Positions 46,500-56,862 of a stretch of DNA of 64,000 bases are shown in pieces. The notes below the pieces were generated by a model. The model searched no databases. It was given only the letters and a program-made list of their open reading frames with translations, and had not been told where the DNA came from. The DNA comes from Pseudoduganella aquatica. Lineage in GTDB: Bacteria; Pseudomonadota; Gammaproteobacteria; Burkholderiales; Burkholderiaceae_D. Both the position numbers and the translations under genes were made by a program. The stretch's first letter is position 1; each line of letters begins with the position of its first letter. The stretch is from the NCBI RefSeq assembly GCF_009857595.1, contig NZ_WWCU01000005.1:62001-126000 (forward strand). The letters run 5' to 3'.

Positions 46500-46506
46500 A
46501 ACGTCA

Positions 46507-46911
46507 TTAGATACGACGACGCTTAGGAGGACGGCAGCCGTTGTGCGGTACTGGGGTAACGTCCTGGATCTCGGTGATCTTGATGCCCAGGTTGTTCAGT
46601 GCGCGCACTGCGGATTCGCGACCAGGACCTGGGCCCTTGATACGCACTTCCAGATTCTTGACGCCGCACTCAACAGCCACTTTACCAGCGGCTTCCGCAG
46701 CAACCTGCGCTGCGAACGGGGTCGATTTACGCGAACCCTTGAAGCCAGCGCCACCGGAGGTCGCCCACGACAGGGCATTGCCCTGACGGTCGGTGATGGT
46801 GATGATGGTGTTGTTGAAGGAAGCGTGAACGTGTGCGATACCTTCGGCAACGTTCTTCTTGACCTTCTTGCGTACGCGAGCTGCTGCTGCGCTGCTTTGT
46901 TGCTTAGCCAT
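46507..46911 (-). CDS. rpsK: 30S ribosomal protein S11
   Basis: S11 forms part of the 30S platform near the E site. The 134-residue protein has family segments [40 protein letters not shown] and the C-terminal [18 protein letters not shown]. It follows rpsM by 15 bp in the alpha operon. The gap after it to rpsD contains terminator- and promoter-like signals. Confidence 0.98.
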   Translation of the reverse strand: MAKQQSSAAAARVRKKVKKNVAEGIAHVHASFNNTIITITDRQGNALSWATSGGAGFKGSRKSTPFAAQVAAEAAGKVAVECGVKNLEVRIKGPGPGRESAVRALNNLGIKITEIQDVTPVPHNGCRPPKRRRI

Positions 46912-46926
46912 AATATTTTCCTAAGA

Positions 46927-47292
46927 TTATTTCTTCAGCGATTGAGCGGCTTTGCGCGGGCCCTTGCGGGTACGTGCATTGGTGCGGGTACGCTGGCCGC
47001 GGACCGGCAGGCCCTTACGGTGACGCATGCCGCGGTAGCAGCCCAGATCCATCAGACGCTTGATGTTCATCGACAGTTCGCGGCGCAGATCGCCTTCCAC
47101 TACGAACTTGCCGATTTCATCACGCAGCTTTTCCAGCTCGCTGTCGTCCAGATCTTTGATCTTCTTGTTGGTTGGAACACCCGTCGCCTGGCAGATGAAC
47201 TGCGAGCGTGGGCGGCCGATACCGTAGATGGCGGTCAGGCCGATAACGGTATGTTGGTGGTTTGGGATGTTAACCCCTGCAATACGTGCCAT
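46927..47292 (-). CDS. rpsM: 30S ribosomal protein S13
   Basis: S13 sits at the head of the 30S subunit and forms bridges to the 50S. The 121-residue protein begins [20 protein letters not shown] and ends with the basic tail [19 protein letters not shown]. It is first in the alpha operon, after rpmJ, with a short 27-bp spacer. Confidence 0.98.
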   Translation of the reverse strand: MARIAGVNIPNHQHTVIGLTAIYGIGRPRSQFICQATGVPTNKKIKDLDDSELEKLRDEIGKFVVEGDLRRELSMNIKRLMDLGCYRGMRHRKGLPVRGQRTRTNARTRKGPRKAAQSLKK

Positions 47293-47319
47293 TCGTTATT
47301 CCTCGATAAATAACGGTTA

Positions 47320-47433
47320 TTAACCTTGACGCTGCTTGTGACGCGGTTCGACGCAGATTACGCGGACCACACCTTTGCGCTTGATGATCTTGCAGTTGCG
47401 GCAGATGCGCTTGACTGAAGCGTTAACTTTCAT
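47320..47433 (-). CDS. rpmJ: 50S ribosomal protein L36
   Basis: L36 is the smallest 50S protein. I translated this 37-residue frame directly: it begins [20 protein letters not shown] and ends EPRHKQRQG. The zinc-ribbon ligands are C11, C14, C27 and H32, which is the zinc-binding type. It lies between infA and rpsM in the normal order. Confidence 0.96.
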   Translation of the reverse strand: MKVNASVKRICRNCKIIKRKGVVRVICVEPRHKQRQG

Positions 47434-47464
47434 TTTTGCACTCTCTTCTAGTACGATTGTTTAT

Positions 47465-47683
47465 TTACTTGGTCCGGAACACGATGCGGGCCCGGCTCAG
47501 ATCGTAAGGTGTCAGTTCGACCGTCACCTTGTCGCCAGGAAGGATGCGGATATAGTTCATCCGCATTTTACCCGAAATATGCCCGAGCACCACGTGCCCG
47601 TTTTCCAGCTTCACTCGAAATGTTGCATTGGGGAGATTCTCCAGAATCTCGCCTTGCATCTGTATGACGTCGTCTTTTGCCAT
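47465..47683 (-). CDS. infA: Translation initiation factor IF-1
   Basis: IF-1 blocks the A site during initiation. The 72-residue protein is a single OB fold ([40 protein letters not shown]). It lies between secY and rpmJ, a position usual in betaproteobacteria but not in E. coli. A second copy elsewhere in the genome is possible. Confidence 0.97.
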   Translation of the reverse strand: MAKDDVIQMQGEILENLPNATFRVKLENGHVVLGHISGKMRMNYIRILPGDKVTVELTPYDLSRARIVFRTK

Positions 47684-47704
47684 TTTTCGTTATGTTTGCC
47701 GCGC

Positions 47705-49039
47705 TTATCGCTGCGGAATCCCGCCCTTGAAGTTTGCTTTGCGCAGCAGCGATTCATATTGCTGCGACATCACATAGTTTTGCACCTGGGCCATGAAATC
47801 CATGGTCACAACCACAATAATCAACAGGGAGGTGCCGCCAAAGTAGAAGGGAACCTTCCACTGGGCATTCATAAACTCCGGCAACAAACACACCAGCGTG
47901 ATGTAGACGGCGCCGGCCAGGGTCAATCGCGTCAGGATCTTGTCGATGTAGCGGGCAGTCTGCTCACCGGGACGTATCCCTGGCACAAAGGCCCCGCTCT
48001 TCTTCAAGTTGTCCGCTGTTTCCTTGCTGTTGAACACCAGCGCGGTATAGAAGAAACAGAAGAACACGATTGCAATGGCGTACAACAATGCATGGATAGG
48101 CTCGCCCGATGCCAGCGATGCCGCCAGGTCTTTCATGAAACTGACGACAGGACTGGACTTGTCGAGCCCCTTCGAGAACCAGTCCACGAGCGTAGCCGGG
48201 AACAAGATAATCGACGATGCGAAGATCGGCGGGATCACGCCTGCCATGTTCAGCTTCAGCGGCAGGTGGCTGGTTTGGCCACCGTAGATCTTGTTGCCGA
48301 CTTGACGCTTGGCGTAGTTGACCAAAATCTTGCGCTGTCCACGCTCCACGAACACCACGGCGAAGGTAACCAGGGCTACCAGGGCCACGATGAGGATCGC
48401 CGAGAAGCTGCCGATCGAACCGGTCGACACCTGGGTGAACAAGCCACCCAGCGCGCCCGGCAGACCGGCGGCGATGCCGGCGAAGATGATGATGGAGATG
48501 CCGTTACCGAGACCGCGCTCGGTAATCTGCTCCCCCAGCCACATCAGGAACATGGTGCCGGTCAACAGCGTCACGATCGTCACGAAGCGGAAGCCCAGGC
48601 CAGGATCCAGCACCAGGCCAGGCTGCGATTCCAGGGCCACGGACACACCCAGAGCCTGGAACAGAGCCAGTGCCACCGTCGCATAACGGGTGTACTGGGT
48701 GATCTTGCGGCGGCCGGATTCGCCTTCCTTCTTCAGCGCTTCCATCTGCGGCGACACGATCGACAGCAACTGCATGATGATCGAGGCCGAGATGTAGGGC
48801 GTGATACCCAGCGCAAACACCGTGAAGCGAGACAGGGCGCCACCGGAGAACATGTTGAACATGCCCAGGATGCCGCCTTCCTGCGACTTGAACAGTGCCG
48901 CGAGCTGTGCCGGGTCTACACCCGGCACAGGAACGTGAGCGCCGATACGGTACACCACCAATGCGCCAAGCAAAAACCACAGGCGGCCCCAAGGGAAGCC
49001 AGCTGCAGCGCTCTTAGCAAGTTGCGGGTTGGTCGCCAA
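47705..49039 (-). CDS. secY: Preprotein translocase subunit SecY
   Basis: SecY forms the protein-conducting channel in the inner membrane with SecE and SecG. The 444-residue protein has ten transmembrane helices. Typical motifs are [36 protein letters not shown] and the cytoplasmic loop [19 protein letters not shown]. It begins 32 bp after rplO and closes the spc group of genes. Confidence 0.98.
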   Translation of the reverse strand: MATNPQLAKSAAAGFPWGRLWFLLGALVVYRIGAHVPVPGVDPAQLAALFKSQEGGILGMFNMFSGGALSRFTVFALGITPYISASIIMQLLSIVSPQMEALKKEGESGRRKITQYTRYATVALALFQALGVSVALESQPGLVLDPGLGFRFVTIVTLLTGTMFLMWLGEQITERGLGNGISIIIFAGIAAGLPGALGGLFTQVSTGSIGSFSAILIVALVALVTFAVVFVERGQRKILVNYAKRQVGNKIYGGQTSHLPLKLNMAGVIPPIFASSIILFPATLVDWFSKGLDKSSPVVSFMKDLAASLASGEPIHALLYAIAIVFFCFFYTALVFNSKETADNLKKSGAFVPGIRPGEQTARYIDKILTRLTLAGAVYITLVCLLPEFMNAQWKVPFYFGGTSLLIIVVVTMDFMAQVQNYVMSQQYESLLRKANFKGGIPQR

Positions 49040-49071
49040 TTTTCGCTCCGATCTAGCTGTTAGCTACTGAC

Positions 49072-49503
49072 TCAGGCTACCGAGCCGCCAGCCGCTTCGA
49101 TGGCCGCTTTCGCGCCCGCGGTGACTTTCAGGCCTTTGACCACAACGGCTTTGGTGATTTCGCCGGAGGCGATCACGCGCACGTCGCGGGCCAGCACGCC
49201 CAGCACGCCGGCTTGCTTCAGGACCAGAATGTCGACTTCGCCGGTCGGCAGGTTGTTCAGGTCGGACAGGCGCACTTCAGCTTTGAAGGTGGCGTTGAGC
49301 GACTTGAAACCGCGCTTAGGCAGACGGCGTTGCAGAGGCATTTGACCGCCTTCGAAGCCGACTTTGTGGAAGCCGCCCGAACGCGATTTTTGACCCTTGT
49401 GGCCACGGCCGGCGGTTTTACCCAGGCCGGAGCCGATACCGCGACCGACGCGACGCTTGTAGTGCTTCGCGCCTTCTGCAGGTTGAATGGTATTCAGTTC
49501 CAT
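49072..49503 (-). CDS. rplO: 50S ribosomal protein L15
   Basis: L15 binds 23S rRNA late in 50S assembly. The 143-residue protein begins [20 protein letters not shown]. This supports ATG 49503 over a frame start 24 bases upstream that runs into the spacer. The family glycine-rich region [20 protein letters not shown] is present. It lies between rpmD and secY. Confidence 0.98.
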   Translation of the reverse strand: MELNTIQPAEGAKHYKRRVGRGIGSGLGKTAGRGHKGQKSRSGGFHKVGFEGGQMPLQRRLPKRGFKSLNATFKAEVRLSDLNNLPTGEVDILVLKQAGVLGVLARDVRVIASGEITKAVVVKGLKVTAGAKAAIEAAGGSVA

Positions 49504-49530
49504 TGATTTCTCCAGATCATAAGCCAAGGC

Positions 49531-49707
49531 TTACGATACGACTTTCACGAGGTAGGCGACCTTGTTGATCATGCCGCGTACCGATGGGGTGTCCTGCAAC
49601 TCGGCAACCGAGTTAACACGGCGCAGACCCAGGCCACGCACGGTGGCGCGGTGGTCTTGACGAGTGCCGATCAGGCCCTTCACCAGTTGTACTTTGATAG
49701 TGCTCAT
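49531..49707 (-). CDS. rpmD: 50S ribosomal protein L30
   Basis: I translated this short frame directly. Its 58 residues start [20 protein letters not shown] and continue with [20 protein letters not shown], the L30 signature. It lies between rpsE and rplO as expected, 11 bp from rpsE. Confidence 0.97.
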   Translation of the reverse strand: MSTIKVQLVKGLIGTRQDHRATVRGLGLRRVNSVAELQDTPSVRGMINKVAYLVKVVS

Positions 49708-49718
49708 GTGGTTTCCCC

Positions 49719-50237
49719 TTAAGCCAGGATGTCTTCCACCGACTTGCCGCGTTTCGCAGCGATGTCAGCAGCAGTACTGATTTTCGACAGGCCGTCCAGG
49801 GTAGCGCGCACCAGGTTGTACGGGTTCGACGAGCCGGTGGATTTCGCCACCACGTCCGTCACGCCCATCACCTCGAAGATCGCGCGCATGGCGCCACCAG
49901 CGATCACGCCGGTACCCGGCTTGGCTGGCATCATCATCACTTTCGACGCGCCGTGGCGGCCGATGACGGTGTGATGCAGCGTGCCGTTTTTCAGCGGCAC
50001 TTTGATCAGGTTGCGGCGGGCTTCTTCCATTGCCTTTTGCACACCCACTGGCACTTCTTTCGATTTGCCTTTACCCATGCCGATGCGGCCATCGCCGTCA
50101 CCAACCACGGTCAGCGCCGCGAAGCCCATGATACGACCACCCTTGACCACTTTGGTCACGCGGTTGATCGCGATCATTTTTTCGCGCATGCCGTCGTCCG
50201 GCTTGTCGCTTTGCATTTTAGCTTGCATTTTTGCCAT
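49719..50237 (-). CDS. rpsE: 30S ribosomal protein S5
   Basis: S5 contributes to decoding fidelity at the 30S shoulder. The 172-residue protein has a short extra N-terminus ([20 protein letters not shown]), then the double-stranded RNA-binding-like part ([20 protein letters not shown]) and the core with [20 protein letters not shown]. It is placed between rplR and rpmD in normal order. Confidence 0.98.
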   Translation of the reverse strand: MAKMQAKMQSDKPDDGMREKMIAINRVTKVVKGGRIMGFAALTVVGDGDGRIGMGKGKSKEVPVGVQKAMEEARRNLIKVPLKNGTLHHTVIGRHGASKVMMMPAKPGTGVIAGGAMRAIFEVMGVTDVVAKSTGSSNPYNLVRATLDGLSKISTAADIAAKRGKSVEDILA

Positions 50238-50247
50238 GATCGTACCC

Positions 50248-50610
50248 TTAGAACTTCAGACCGGCTTCGCGGGCAGCTTCTGCCAGCGCTTTGACACGGC
50301 CGTGGTAACGGAAACCGGAGCGGTCGAACGCAACTTCGGTGATTCCTGCTTTCAGTGCTTTTTCTGCTACGCGTTTGCCCACCAGTGCGGCGGCGGCGGC
50401 GTTGCCACCCTTGCCGGATTTGCCAGCCAGTTCAGCGCGCACTTCCGCTTCCGCGGTCGAGGCCGAAACCAGTACTTTGGCATCCGGGCTGGTCAAGTTT
50501 GCATAGATGTGCAGGTTGGTGCGGTGGACCGACAGGCGGTTCACTTTCAGCTGCGCAATCTTGATCCGGGTTTGACGTCCGCGACGCAGACGAGATTCTT
50601 TTTTATCCAT
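50248..50610 (-). CDS. rplR: 50S ribosomal protein L18
   Basis: L18 carries 5S rRNA into the large subunit. The 120-residue protein has the basic N-terminus [16 protein letters not shown] and the family core ([20 protein letters not shown] and the C-terminal [20 protein letters not shown]). It lies between rplF and rpsE. Confidence 0.98.
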   Translation of the reverse strand: MDKKESRLRRGRQTRIKIAQLKVNRLSVHRTNLHIYANLTSPDAKVLVSASTAEAEVRAELAGKSGKGGNAAAAALVGKRVAEKALKAGITEVAFDRSGFRYHGRVKALAEAAREAGLKF

Positions 50611-50623
50611 CGTCAGCCCCTAA

Positions 50624-51157
50624 TTACTTCTTCTTGGTTTCTTTGATCTTAACCACTTCGTCCGAATAACGGACGCCCTTGCCCTTGTAAGGCTCAGGTG
50701 GGCGGTAAGCGCGAACTTCGGCGGCGACCTGGCCGACCTTTTGACGATCGATACCCTTGATCAGGATCTCGGTCGGGGTCGGGGTTGCGCAGGTGACGCC
50801 TTCCGGCATCGCATGGGCGACCGGGTGCGAGAAGCCGAGCGACAGGTTCAGCTTGTCGCCAGCGGCTTGCGCCTTGTAACCCACGCCAACCAGGTTCAGT
50901 TTCTTTTCGAAACCCTTGGTGACGCCGGTGACCATATTGTTCACCAGGGCGCGCAGCGTGCCGGACATGGCATTGGCTTCGCGGCTGTCGTCGGCCACGT
51001 TGAAGGACAGGGTGCCGGCGTTGTTTTCGACTTTCACCTGGCCGGTCAGGGCCTGGGTCAGTACGCCCAGCGGGCCTTTTACGGTAATCGCTGCTGCGGA
51101 GATGGCGACTTCAGCGCCAGCTGGCACAGCGATAGGCATTTTAGCTACACGAGACAT
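50624..51157 (-). CDS. rplF: 50S ribosomal protein L6
   Basis: L6 lies near the factor-binding site of the 50S. The 177-residue protein contains two repeated alpha/beta domains. It includes [40 protein letters not shown] and the C-terminal [16 protein letters not shown]. Normal order places it between rpsH and rplR. Confidence 0.98.
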   Translation of the reverse strand: MSRVAKMPIAVPAGAEVAISAAAITVKGPLGVLTQALTGQVKVENNAGTLSFNVADDSREANAMSGTLRALVNNMVTGVTKGFEKKLNLVGVGYKAQAAGDKLNLSLGFSHPVAHAMPEGVTCATPTPTEILIKGIDRQKVGQVAAEVRAYRPPEPYKGKGVRYSDEVVKIKETKKK

Positions 51158-51166
51158 TATTGCTCC

Positions 51167-51562
51167 TTACGCGACGTAGCAGATGACTTCGCCGCCGACG
51201 CCGGTAGCGCGTGCTTTGCGGTCGGTCATGACGCCTTGCGGGGTCGACACGATGGCAACGCCCAGGCCGTTCATCACGGTTGGGATTTCATCCTTGCCCT
51301 TGTAGACGCGCAGACCCGGACGGGACACGCGCTCAAGGCGCTCGATAACAGGACGGCCTACATAATACTTCAAACCGATTTTGAGTTCCGACTTGCCGCC
51401 AGCTTCGGCGACAGCGTAGTCCTCAATGTAACCCTCGTCCTTCAGGACGTTGGCAATCGCTACTTTGACTTTCGACGATGGCATGGCCACGGTCGTTTTT
51501 TGAACGCCTTGGGCGTTGCGAATGCGGGTCAGCATATCGGCGATAGGATCGCTCATACTCAT
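51167..51562 (-). CDS. rpsH: 30S ribosomal protein S8
   Basis: S8 binds the central domain of 16S rRNA and in E. coli also represses the spc operon by binding near rplE. The 131-residue protein begins [19 protein letters not shown], the betaproteobacterial form, and ends with SVPQGV-like [20 protein letters not shown]. It lies between rpsN and rplF. Confidence 0.98.
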   Translation of the reverse strand: MSMSDPIADMLTRIRNAQGVQKTTVAMPSSKVKVAIANVLKDEGYIEDYAVAEAGGKSELKIGLKYYVGRPVIERLERVSRPGLRVYKGKDEIPTVMNGLGVAIVSTPQGVMTDRKARATGVGGEVICYVA

Positions 51563-51576
51563 TGCTTGTTCTCCTA

Positions 51577-51882
51577 TTACCAGCTGGCTTTAGTCATACC
51601 CGGAATCTCACCACGCATGGCGAATTCACGGAGCTTGATACGGCCCAGACCGAATTTACGGAAGGTGCCGCGTGGACGACCGGTGACGGCGCAACGGTTG
51701 CGCTGACGGGTCGGAGCGGAGTTGCGTGGCAGCGCCTGCAGTTTCAGGCGGGCTTCGTAACGCTCTTCTTCCGTCTTCGACTGGTCGTCGATGATGGCCT
51801 TCAGCGAGGCGCGCTTGGCAGCGAATTTGTTTGCCAGGTCGACACGCTTCTGTTCACGGTTAATCAGTGCGAGTTTTGCCAT
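51577..51882 (-). CDS. rpsN: 30S ribosomal protein S14
   Basis: S14 is in the 30S head. The 101-residue protein is the long, cysteine-poor (zinc-free) form. It has [20 protein letters not shown] and the C-terminal [20 protein letters not shown]. It follows rplE by 6 bp. Confidence 0.98.
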   Translation of the reverse strand: MAKLALINREQKRVDLANKFAAKRASLKAIIDDQSKTEEERYEARLKLQALPRNSAPTRQRNRCAVTGRPRGTFRKFGLGRIKLREFAMRGEIPGMTKASW

Positions 51883-51888
51883 GATCTA

Positions 51889-52428
51889 TTAGTTCCTGAA
51901 CGGGAATTTAAAGGCGGCGAGCAGAGCTTTCGCTTCGTCGTCGGTCTTCGCGGTGGTGGTGATCGAAATGTTCATACCACGCAGCGCATCGATCTTGTCG
52001 TACTCGATCTCTGGGAAGATGATCTGTTCTTTGACACCGATGTTGTAGTTGCCGCGGCCGTCGAACGAACGACCGGACACGCCACGGAAGTCACGCACGC
52101 GCGGCAGGGCCACGGTGATGAAACGATCCAGGAACTCGAACATACGGGCGCCGCGCAGGGTCACCATGGTACCGATCGGATAGCCTTCGCGGATTTTGAA
52201 ACCGGCGATAGCTTTGCGCGACTTGGTGGTCACTGGCTTCTGGCCGGCGATCTTGGTCAGGTCGCCAACGGCGTGTTCCAGCACCTTCTTGTCGGCGATT
52301 GCTTCGCCCACACCCATGTTCAGGGTGATCTTGGTCAGGCGCGGCACTTCCATTACCGTTTTGTAACCGAATTTCTCGGTCAGCTCGGCAACGATTTTGT
52401 CTTTATAGACTGCTTGCAGACGGGCCAT
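51889..52428 (-). CDS. rplE: 50S ribosomal protein L5
   Basis: L5 joins 5S rRNA to the central protuberance. The 179-residue protein has [20 protein letters not shown] and [20 protein letters not shown] plus the C-terminal [20 protein letters not shown]. It lies between rplX and rpsN. In E. coli the start of this mRNA is the S8 repressor target. Confidence 0.98.
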   Translation of the reverse strand: MARLQAVYKDKIVAELTEKFGYKTVMEVPRLTKITLNMGVGEAIADKKVLEHAVGDLTKIAGQKPVTTKSRKAIAGFKIREGYPIGTMVTLRGARMFEFLDRFITVALPRVRDFRGVSGRSFDGRGNYNIGVKEQIIFPEIEYDKIDALRGMNISITTTAKTDDEAKALLAAFKFPFRN

Positions 52429-52434
52429 TTCTTA

Positions 52435-52749
52435 TTACCCTTTCACTACTTCGCCGTTCGACTTGAAGACGCGGACTTTTTTGCCGTCCACATCTTTGAA
52501 GCCTACGCGATCTGCCTTACCGGTCGCAGCGTTGAACAGAGCAACGTTGGACACGTGAATAGGCATGGTCTTGTCAACGATGCCACCAGTTACGCCAGTC
52601 ATCGGGTTCGGCTTGGTCGCTTTTTTAGCAACGTTGACGCCCTCAACCACGACATGCTCAGCGTCTACACGCTGTTGCACGGTGCCGCGCTTGCCCTTGT
52701 CTTTACCGGTCAAAACGATGACTTCGTCGTTTTTACGAATCTTATCCAT
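52435..52749 (-). CDS. rplX: 50S ribosomal protein L24
   Basis: L24 is an assembly initiator of the 50S. The 104-residue KOW-domain protein begins [22 protein letters not shown] (KOW motif), followed by [19 protein letters not shown]. It follows rplN by 11 bp in the spc operon. Confidence 0.98.
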   Translation of the reverse strand: MDKIRKNDEVIVLTGKDKGKRGTVQQRVDAEHVVVEGVNVAKKATKPNPMTGVTGGIVDKTMPIHVSNVALFNAATGKADRVGFKDVDGKKVRVFKSNGEVVKG

Positions 52750-52760
52750 TTACTGACTCC

Positions 52761-53129
52761 TTACAGGACTTCCGGTGCCAGGGACACGATCTTCATGAAC
52801 TTCTCAGTGCGCAGTTCGCGCGTGACAGGTCCGAAGATGCGGGTACCGATCGGCTCCAGCTTGGCGTTCAGCAGCACGGCGGCGTTGCCGTCGAACTTCA
52901 CCAGGGAGCCGTCTTGGCGGCGCACACCTTTAGCGGTACGCACAACCACAGCGTTGTAAATTTCACCTTTTTTGACACGGCCGCGTGGCTGGGCAACCTT
53001 GACGGTTACCTTGATCACGTCGCCAATGCCAGCATAACGGCGCTTGGAGCCGCCCAATACCTTGATGCACATGACTTCTTTGGCACCGGTATTGTCGGCC
53101 ACTTCGAGCCGGCTTTCAGTTTGAATCAT
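52761..53129 (-). CDS. rplN: 50S ribosomal protein L14
   Basis: L14 contacts the 30S and L19 at the subunit interface. The 122-residue protein begins [20 protein letters not shown] and has [20 protein letters not shown]. It is the first gene of the spc group, and an unusually long 251-bp gap separates it from rpsQ. Confidence 0.98.
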   Translation of the reverse strand: MIQTESRLEVADNTGAKEVMCIKVLGGSKRRYAGIGDVIKVTVKVAQPRGRVKKGEIYNAVVVRTAKGVRRQDGSLVKFDGNAAVLLNAKLEPIGTRIFGPVTRELRTEKFMKIVSLAPEVL

Positions 53130-53340
53130 AGTATTCTCTTTCCCAACTTAAGCCGAAGAATCCACACAATGTGGACCTCTCGGTCAGTCTTGGTCCCGCC
53201 AATGGCTTTCACCATTGTTTGGGTGCTTGACCTTCATACAAGTACTGACCGCGGTCCATGTCTGCGGAGAGACACTTTGCGGCGTTACATGAACGAAGCC
53301 CGCAAGTATTACACGAAACCTGCGGGCTTGCAAGAACTAA
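53130..53340 (-). promoter_or_regulatory. Structured leader region of the spc operon (rpsQ-rplN gap)
   Basis: No gene is seen here. In minus-strand RNA an 8-bp stem CGGTCAGT (53244-53251) with ACTGACCG (53181-53188) encloses two hairpins: CTTG/CAAG and CAATGG (53212-53217) / CCATTG (53200-53205). A 3' hairpin TCCACA/TGTGGA follows. GGACC (53192-53196) could instead pair with GGTCC (53173-53177), which conflicts with the outer stem. Further upstream a 9-bp stem AAGCCCGCA/TGCGGGCTT (53296-53329) overlaps a weak promoter-like TTGCAA-N16-TAATAC. Confidence 0.5.
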
Positions 53341-53343
53341 TTG

Positions 53344-53374
53344 AAAAGCGCCACCGGCTAGGCCGGCGACGCTT
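53344..53374 (-). terminator. Intrinsic terminator after rpsQ (end of S10 group)
   Basis: A minus-strand stem of 13 pairs (AAGCGTCGCCGGC with GCCGGTGGCGCTT, two of them wobble) around loop CTA is followed by a short T-run. It starts 7 bp after the rpsQ stop, exactly where the S10 operon ends in E. coli. Confidence 0.75.
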
Positions 53375-53380
53375 GGTCAA

Positions 53381-53653
53381 TTAAACGATTTGTGCAGCTT
53401 GCACTACACGAGTCACCGTCCACGCCTTCGTTTTGGAGATCGGACGGCCTTCCTGGATCTCGACCGTATCACCGGCTTTGACTTGGTTGGTTTCGTCGTG
53501 TGCGTGGTATTTAGCCGAACGCACAATGATCTTGCCGTACAGAGGGTGCTTCACGTGACGTTCGATCAGAACGGTAACGGTCTTGTCCATCTTGTCGGAC
53601 ACCACTTTACCGATCAGCGTGCGCTTGAGCGACTGTTTCACTGGTTGGTTCAT
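53381..53653 (-). CDS. rpsQ: 30S ribosomal protein S17
   Basis: S17 is an OB-fold 16S rRNA-binding protein. The 90-residue protein has [20 protein letters not shown] and [19 protein letters not shown]. It overlaps rpmC by 4 bp (ATGA) and is the last gene of the S10 group, followed by a terminator. Confidence 0.98.
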   Translation of the reverse strand: MNQPVKQSLKRTLIGKVVSDKMDKTVTVLIERHVKHPLYGKIIVRSAKYHAHDETNQVKAGDTVEIQEGRPISKTKAWTVTRVVQAAQIV

Positions 53654-53841
53654 TTGGCTTCCTTCAGATTCATTACCGTTTTTACACGCGCGATGTCGCG
53701 GCGTACCTTCTTGAGCTGCGAAGTGTTGCTCAGTTGCTGCGTAGCGGTTTGCATACGCAGACCAAACTGGGCCTTCAGCAGATCGTTCAGCTCTTGTTGC
53801 AGAGCTGCCTGGTCTTTGCCGCGGAGTTCAGATGCTTTCAT
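53650..53841 (-). CDS. rpmC: 50S ribosomal protein L29
   Basis: L29 lies at the tunnel exit near the signal-recognition-particle site. The 63-residue two-helix protein begins [20 protein letters not shown] and ends with [20 protein letters not shown]. It lies between rplP and rpsQ, overlapping the latter by ATGA. Confidence 0.97.
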   Translation of the reverse strand: MKASELRGKDQAALQQELNDLLKAQFGLRMQTATQQLSNTSQLKKVRRDIARVKTVMNLKEAK

Positions 53842-53853
53842 ATTTCACTCCTA

Positions 53854-54273
53854 TTATTGGCCAACCTGGCGCACCACGAAGGTGGTAGCCAGAGGCAGTT
53901 TGGCAGCAGCCAGGCGGAACGCTTCGCGTGCCAGTTCTTCACCGACGCCGTCCATTTCGTACAGGACTTTGCCCGGACGGATTTCAGCGACGTAGTATTC
54001 CGGGTTACCTTTACCGTTACCCATACGAACTTCGGCCGGCTTGTTCGAAATCGGCTTGTCCGGGAAAACGCGGATCCAGATACGGCCGCCACGTTTGATG
54101 TGACGGGTCATGGCGCGACGTGCTGCTTCGATCTGGCGCGCGGTGATACGACCGCGGGCCACTGCTTTCAGACCGAACTCGCCGAACGACACCGAAGTGC
54201 CGGCGGTGTGCGAAATGCCGGTGTTGCGGCCTTTCTGCTCTTTACGATACTTCCTGCGTGCTGGTTGCAGCAT
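53854..54273 (-). CDS. rplP: 50S ribosomal protein L16
   Basis: L16 organises the A-site region of the 50S. The 139-residue protein begins [20 protein letters not shown] and contains [20 protein letters not shown] and [20 protein letters not shown]. It follows rpsC by 2 bp. Confidence 0.98.
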   Translation of the reverse strand: MLQPARRKYRKEQKGRNTGISHTAGTSVSFGEFGLKAVARGRITARQIEAARRAMTRHIKRGGRIWIRVFPDKPISNKPAEVRMGNGKGNPEYYVAEIRPGKVLYEMDGVGEELAREAFRLAAAKLPLATTFVVRQVGQ

Positions 54274-54275
54274 GG

Positions 54276-55094
54276 TTATTCTCCTGCTTTCTCAGCTGGT
54301 GCAGCGGCGGCCGGTTTAGCGGAACGCACGCGGGCAGCACCTGCCGGGGATGGTTTAGCACCGGCCGGACCTGGACGTGGGCGGCCGGAAGGCTTGCCAT
54401 CGTCACGGCGTGGACCGCGGCTTTTCTTCTCGTCAGCCGGGGTCTCGATGACTGGCGCTTCGCCGGTAGGCGAGCGGTCACCCTTGTAGACCCACACCTT
54501 GACGCCGATGATGCCGTAGGTGGTCGATGCTTCGCTGGTGCCGTAGTCGATGTCGGCGCGCAGGGTATGCAGAGGCACGCGGCCTTCGCGGTACCATTCT
54601 TTACGCGCGATCTCGATGCCGTTCAGACGGCCCGACGACATGATCTTGATGCCCAGGGCACCCAGACGCATGGCGTTTTGCATCGCGCGCTTCATGGCGC
54701 GGCGGAACATGATACGCTTTTCCAGCTGCTGCGAGATCGAATCGGCGATCAGCTGCGAGTCGATTTCCGGCTTGCGGATTTCTTCGATGTTCACGTGCAC
54801 CGGCACGCCCATGATCTTGGTCAGCGCCGACTTCAGTACTTCGATGTCTTCGCCTTTTTTACCAATGACCACGCCTGGACGCGAGCTGTAGATCGTGAAG
54901 CGCGCGTTCTTGGCTGGGCGCTCGATGACGATGCGGCCAACGGAGGCGTTCTTCAGTTTCTTTTTCAGGAAAGCGCGAGCTTTCAGGTCTTCGTTCAGCA
55001 TGGCAGCGAAATTGCCGTTGCCTGCGTACCAGCGCGAAGCCCAGTTACGGGTGACCGCCAGACGGAAACCGGTTGGATGAATTTTCTGACCCAT
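54276..55094 (-). CDS. rpsC: 30S ribosomal protein S3
   Basis: S3 has helicase-like roles at the mRNA entry channel. The 272-residue protein has the KH domain ([20 protein letters not shown]). Its C-terminal tail is about 40 residues longer than in E. coli and rich in Pro, Ala, Gly and Arg ([20 protein letters not shown]), a low-complexity extension also seen in relatives. It lies between rplV and rplP. Confidence 0.97.
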   Translation of the reverse strand: MGQKIHPTGFRLAVTRNWASRWYAGNGNFAAMLNEDLKARAFLKKKLKNASVGRIVIERPAKNARFTIYSSRPGVVIGKKGEDIEVLKSALTKIMGVPVHVNIEEIRKPEIDSQLIADSISQQLEKRIMFRRAMKRAMQNAMRLGALGIKIMSSGRLNGIEIARKEWYREGRVPLHTLRADIDYGTSEASTTYGIIGVKVWVYKGDRSPTGEAPVIETPADEKKSRGPRRDDGKPSGRPRPGPAGAKPSPAGAARVRSAKPAAAAPAEKAGE

Positions 55095-55103
55095 CGTGGC
55101 TCC

Positions 55104-55433
55104 TTAGTTACCGACAGTCACGTACACGTGACAGGATTGTTTCGAAATGCGGTCGCCACGGCCCTTTGCACGCGCGGTGAAGCGCTTCAGGATCGGGCCC
55201 TTTTCGACGTAGATCGTTTTCACGAACAGTTCGTCGATATCGGCACCATCGTTGTGCTCGGCGTTCGCGATTGCGGACTCCAGCACTTTCTTGATGATGG
55301 CCGCGCCTTTTTTCGGGCTGAACTGCAGAATGTTCAGCGCAGCGTCAACCTTCTTGCCGCGGATCAGATCAGCCACCAGGCGGCCTTTTTGATCCGACAG
55401 GCGCACGCCTTTGAGGATAGCTTTGGTTTCCAT
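55104..55433 (-). CDS. rplV: 50S ribosomal protein L22
   Basis: L22 lines the exit tunnel. The 109-residue protein has [20 protein letters not shown] and the loop [20 protein letters not shown]. Its start overlaps the rpsS stop by one base (TAATG). Confidence 0.98.
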   Translation of the reverse strand: METKAILKGVRLSDQKGRLVADLIRGKKVDAALNILQFSPKKGAAIIKKVLESAIANAEHNDGADIDELFVKTIYVEKGPILKRFTARAKGRGDRISKQSCHVYVTVGN

Positions 55434-55708
55434 TATTTCTTAGCCTTTTTGTCAGCAGCGTGGCCCTTGAACGTGCGGGTCAGCGCGAATTCGCCGAGCT
55501 TGTGACCAACCATGTTCTCGGAAACATACACTGGCACGTGCAGCTTGCCGTTGTGCACAGCGATCGTCAGACCGATGAAGTCAGGCATGATCGTCGAGCG
55601 GCGCGACCAGGTTTTGATTGGCTTTTTGTCTTTGGTCGCTTGCGCGGCTTCGACTTTTTTCACCAGGTGGGCGTCACAGAACGGCCCTTTTTTCAATGAA
55701 CGAGTCAT
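55433..55708 (-). CDS. rpsS: 30S ribosomal protein S19
   Basis: S19 forms head bridges with S13. The 91-residue protein begins [20 protein letters not shown] and has [20 protein letters not shown] and [20 protein letters not shown]. It lies between rplB and rplV in normal order. Confidence 0.98.
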   Translation of the reverse strand: MTRSLKKGPFCDAHLVKKVEAAQATKDKKPIKTWSRRSTIMPDFIGLTIAVHNGKLHVPVYVSENMVGHKLGEFALTRTFKGHAADKKAKK

Positions 55709-55717
55709 GGTTTATCC

Positions 55718-56545
55718 TTATTTCTTGCCGCGGCGCGAGACGATCATCGAAGAAGTACGCTTGTTGCTGCGCGTCTTCTTGCCCTTGGTCTGCTGGCCCC
55801 ATGGGGACACTGGATGACGACCTGCTGCCGTTTTACCTTCACCACCACCGTGCGGGTGATCGACCGGGTTCATGACCACACCGCGAACGGTAGGACGAAC
55901 ACCGCGCCAGCGCATCGCGCCAGCCTTGCCGATCTTGCGCAGGCTGTGTTCGGCATTGCCGACTTCGCCCACGGTCGCGCGGCACTCGATGTGCACGCGG
56001 CGCACTTCGCCCGAGCGCAGGCGCACTTGAGCGTAGGTGCCTTCGCGGGCCATCAGCACAACGCCGGCGCCGGCGGTACGGGCCATCTGGGCACCCTTAC
56101 CTGGCAGCATTTCGACGCAGTGCATCACGGTACCGACCGGGATGTTGCGGATAGGCAGGCAGTTGCCCGACTTGATAGGCGCTTCCGAACCGTTCATCAC
56201 GCTGTCGCCAACGGACATGCCCTTGGTCGCGATGATGTACTGGCGCTCGCCGTCGGCGTAGCACAGCAGGGCGATATTCGCGGTGCGGTTTGGATCGTAT
56301 TCGATACGTTCCACTTTCGCAGGAATGCCATCCTTCTGACGCTTGAAGTCGATCAGGCGATAGTGCTGCTTATGACCACCGCCGATGTGGCGGGTGGTGA
56401 TGTGGCCGTTGTTGTTGCGGCCGGCAGTTTTGGATTTCTTTTCAACCAGGGCAGCGAACGGACGACCTTTGTACAGGTCCGGGTTCACCACCTTCACCAT
56501 GCCGCGACGGCCTGGGGAGGTTGGCTTCATCTTTACGAGTGCCAT
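55718..56545 (-). CDS. rplB: 50S ribosomal protein L2
   Basis: L2 is a core 23S rRNA protein needed for peptidyl-transferase assembly. The 275-residue protein has [20 protein letters not shown] and the C-terminal [20 protein letters not shown]. It overlaps rplW by one base (TAATG). Confidence 0.98.
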   Translation of the reverse strand: MALVKMKPTSPGRRGMVKVVNPDLYKGRPFAALVEKKSKTAGRNNNGHITTRHIGGGHKQHYRLIDFKRQKDGIPAKVERIEYDPNRTANIALLCYADGERQYIIATKGMSVGDSVMNGSEAPIKSGNCLPIRNIPVGTVMHCVEMLPGKGAQMARTAGAGVVLMAREGTYAQVRLRSGEVRRVHIECRATVGEVGNAEHSLRKIGKAGAMRWRGVRPTVRGVVMNPVDHPHGGGEGKTAAGRHPVSPWGQQTKGKKTRSNKRTSSMIVSRRGKK

Positions 56546-56862
56546 TATTTAGCCTCCTCGGAGAAATTGATTTCCTGGCCAGGCTTCAGGCACACGAAAG
56601 CACGCTTGGTATGGTTGCGGCGGCCGGTGAAACGACCCGAACGCTTGACTTTACCTTCGCGATTGACGGTTTGCACCGACAGGACTTCAACCTTGAACAG
56701 CAGTTCAACGGCTGCCTTGATCTCAGGCTTGGTCGCATCCGGCAGTACGCGGAATACGATTTGCTCGTTCTTTTCCGCGACCATGGTGGCCTTCTCGGAA
56801 ATGACCGGAGCCTGCAGCACCTTCATCAGGCGCTCTTCGCTGTGTTTGATGACTGCGCTCAT
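56545..56862 (-). CDS. rplW: 50S ribosomal protein L23
   Basis: L23 docks trigger factor and SRP at the tunnel exit. The 105-residue protein has [20 protein letters not shown] and [20 protein letters not shown]. The ATG overlaps the rplD stop (ATGA). Confidence 0.97.
   Translation of the reverse strand: MSAVIKHSEERLMKVLQAPVISEKATMVAEKNEQIVFRVLPDATKPEIKAAVELLFKVEVLSVQTVNREGKVKRSGRFTGRRNHTKRAFVCLKPGQEINFSEEAK

Noticed and set aside
53130..53384. Plus-strand reading frame through the rpsQ-rplN gap as a hidden gene
   Set aside because: It starts inside rplN antisense, has no start signals, and the gap is better explained by RNA structure.
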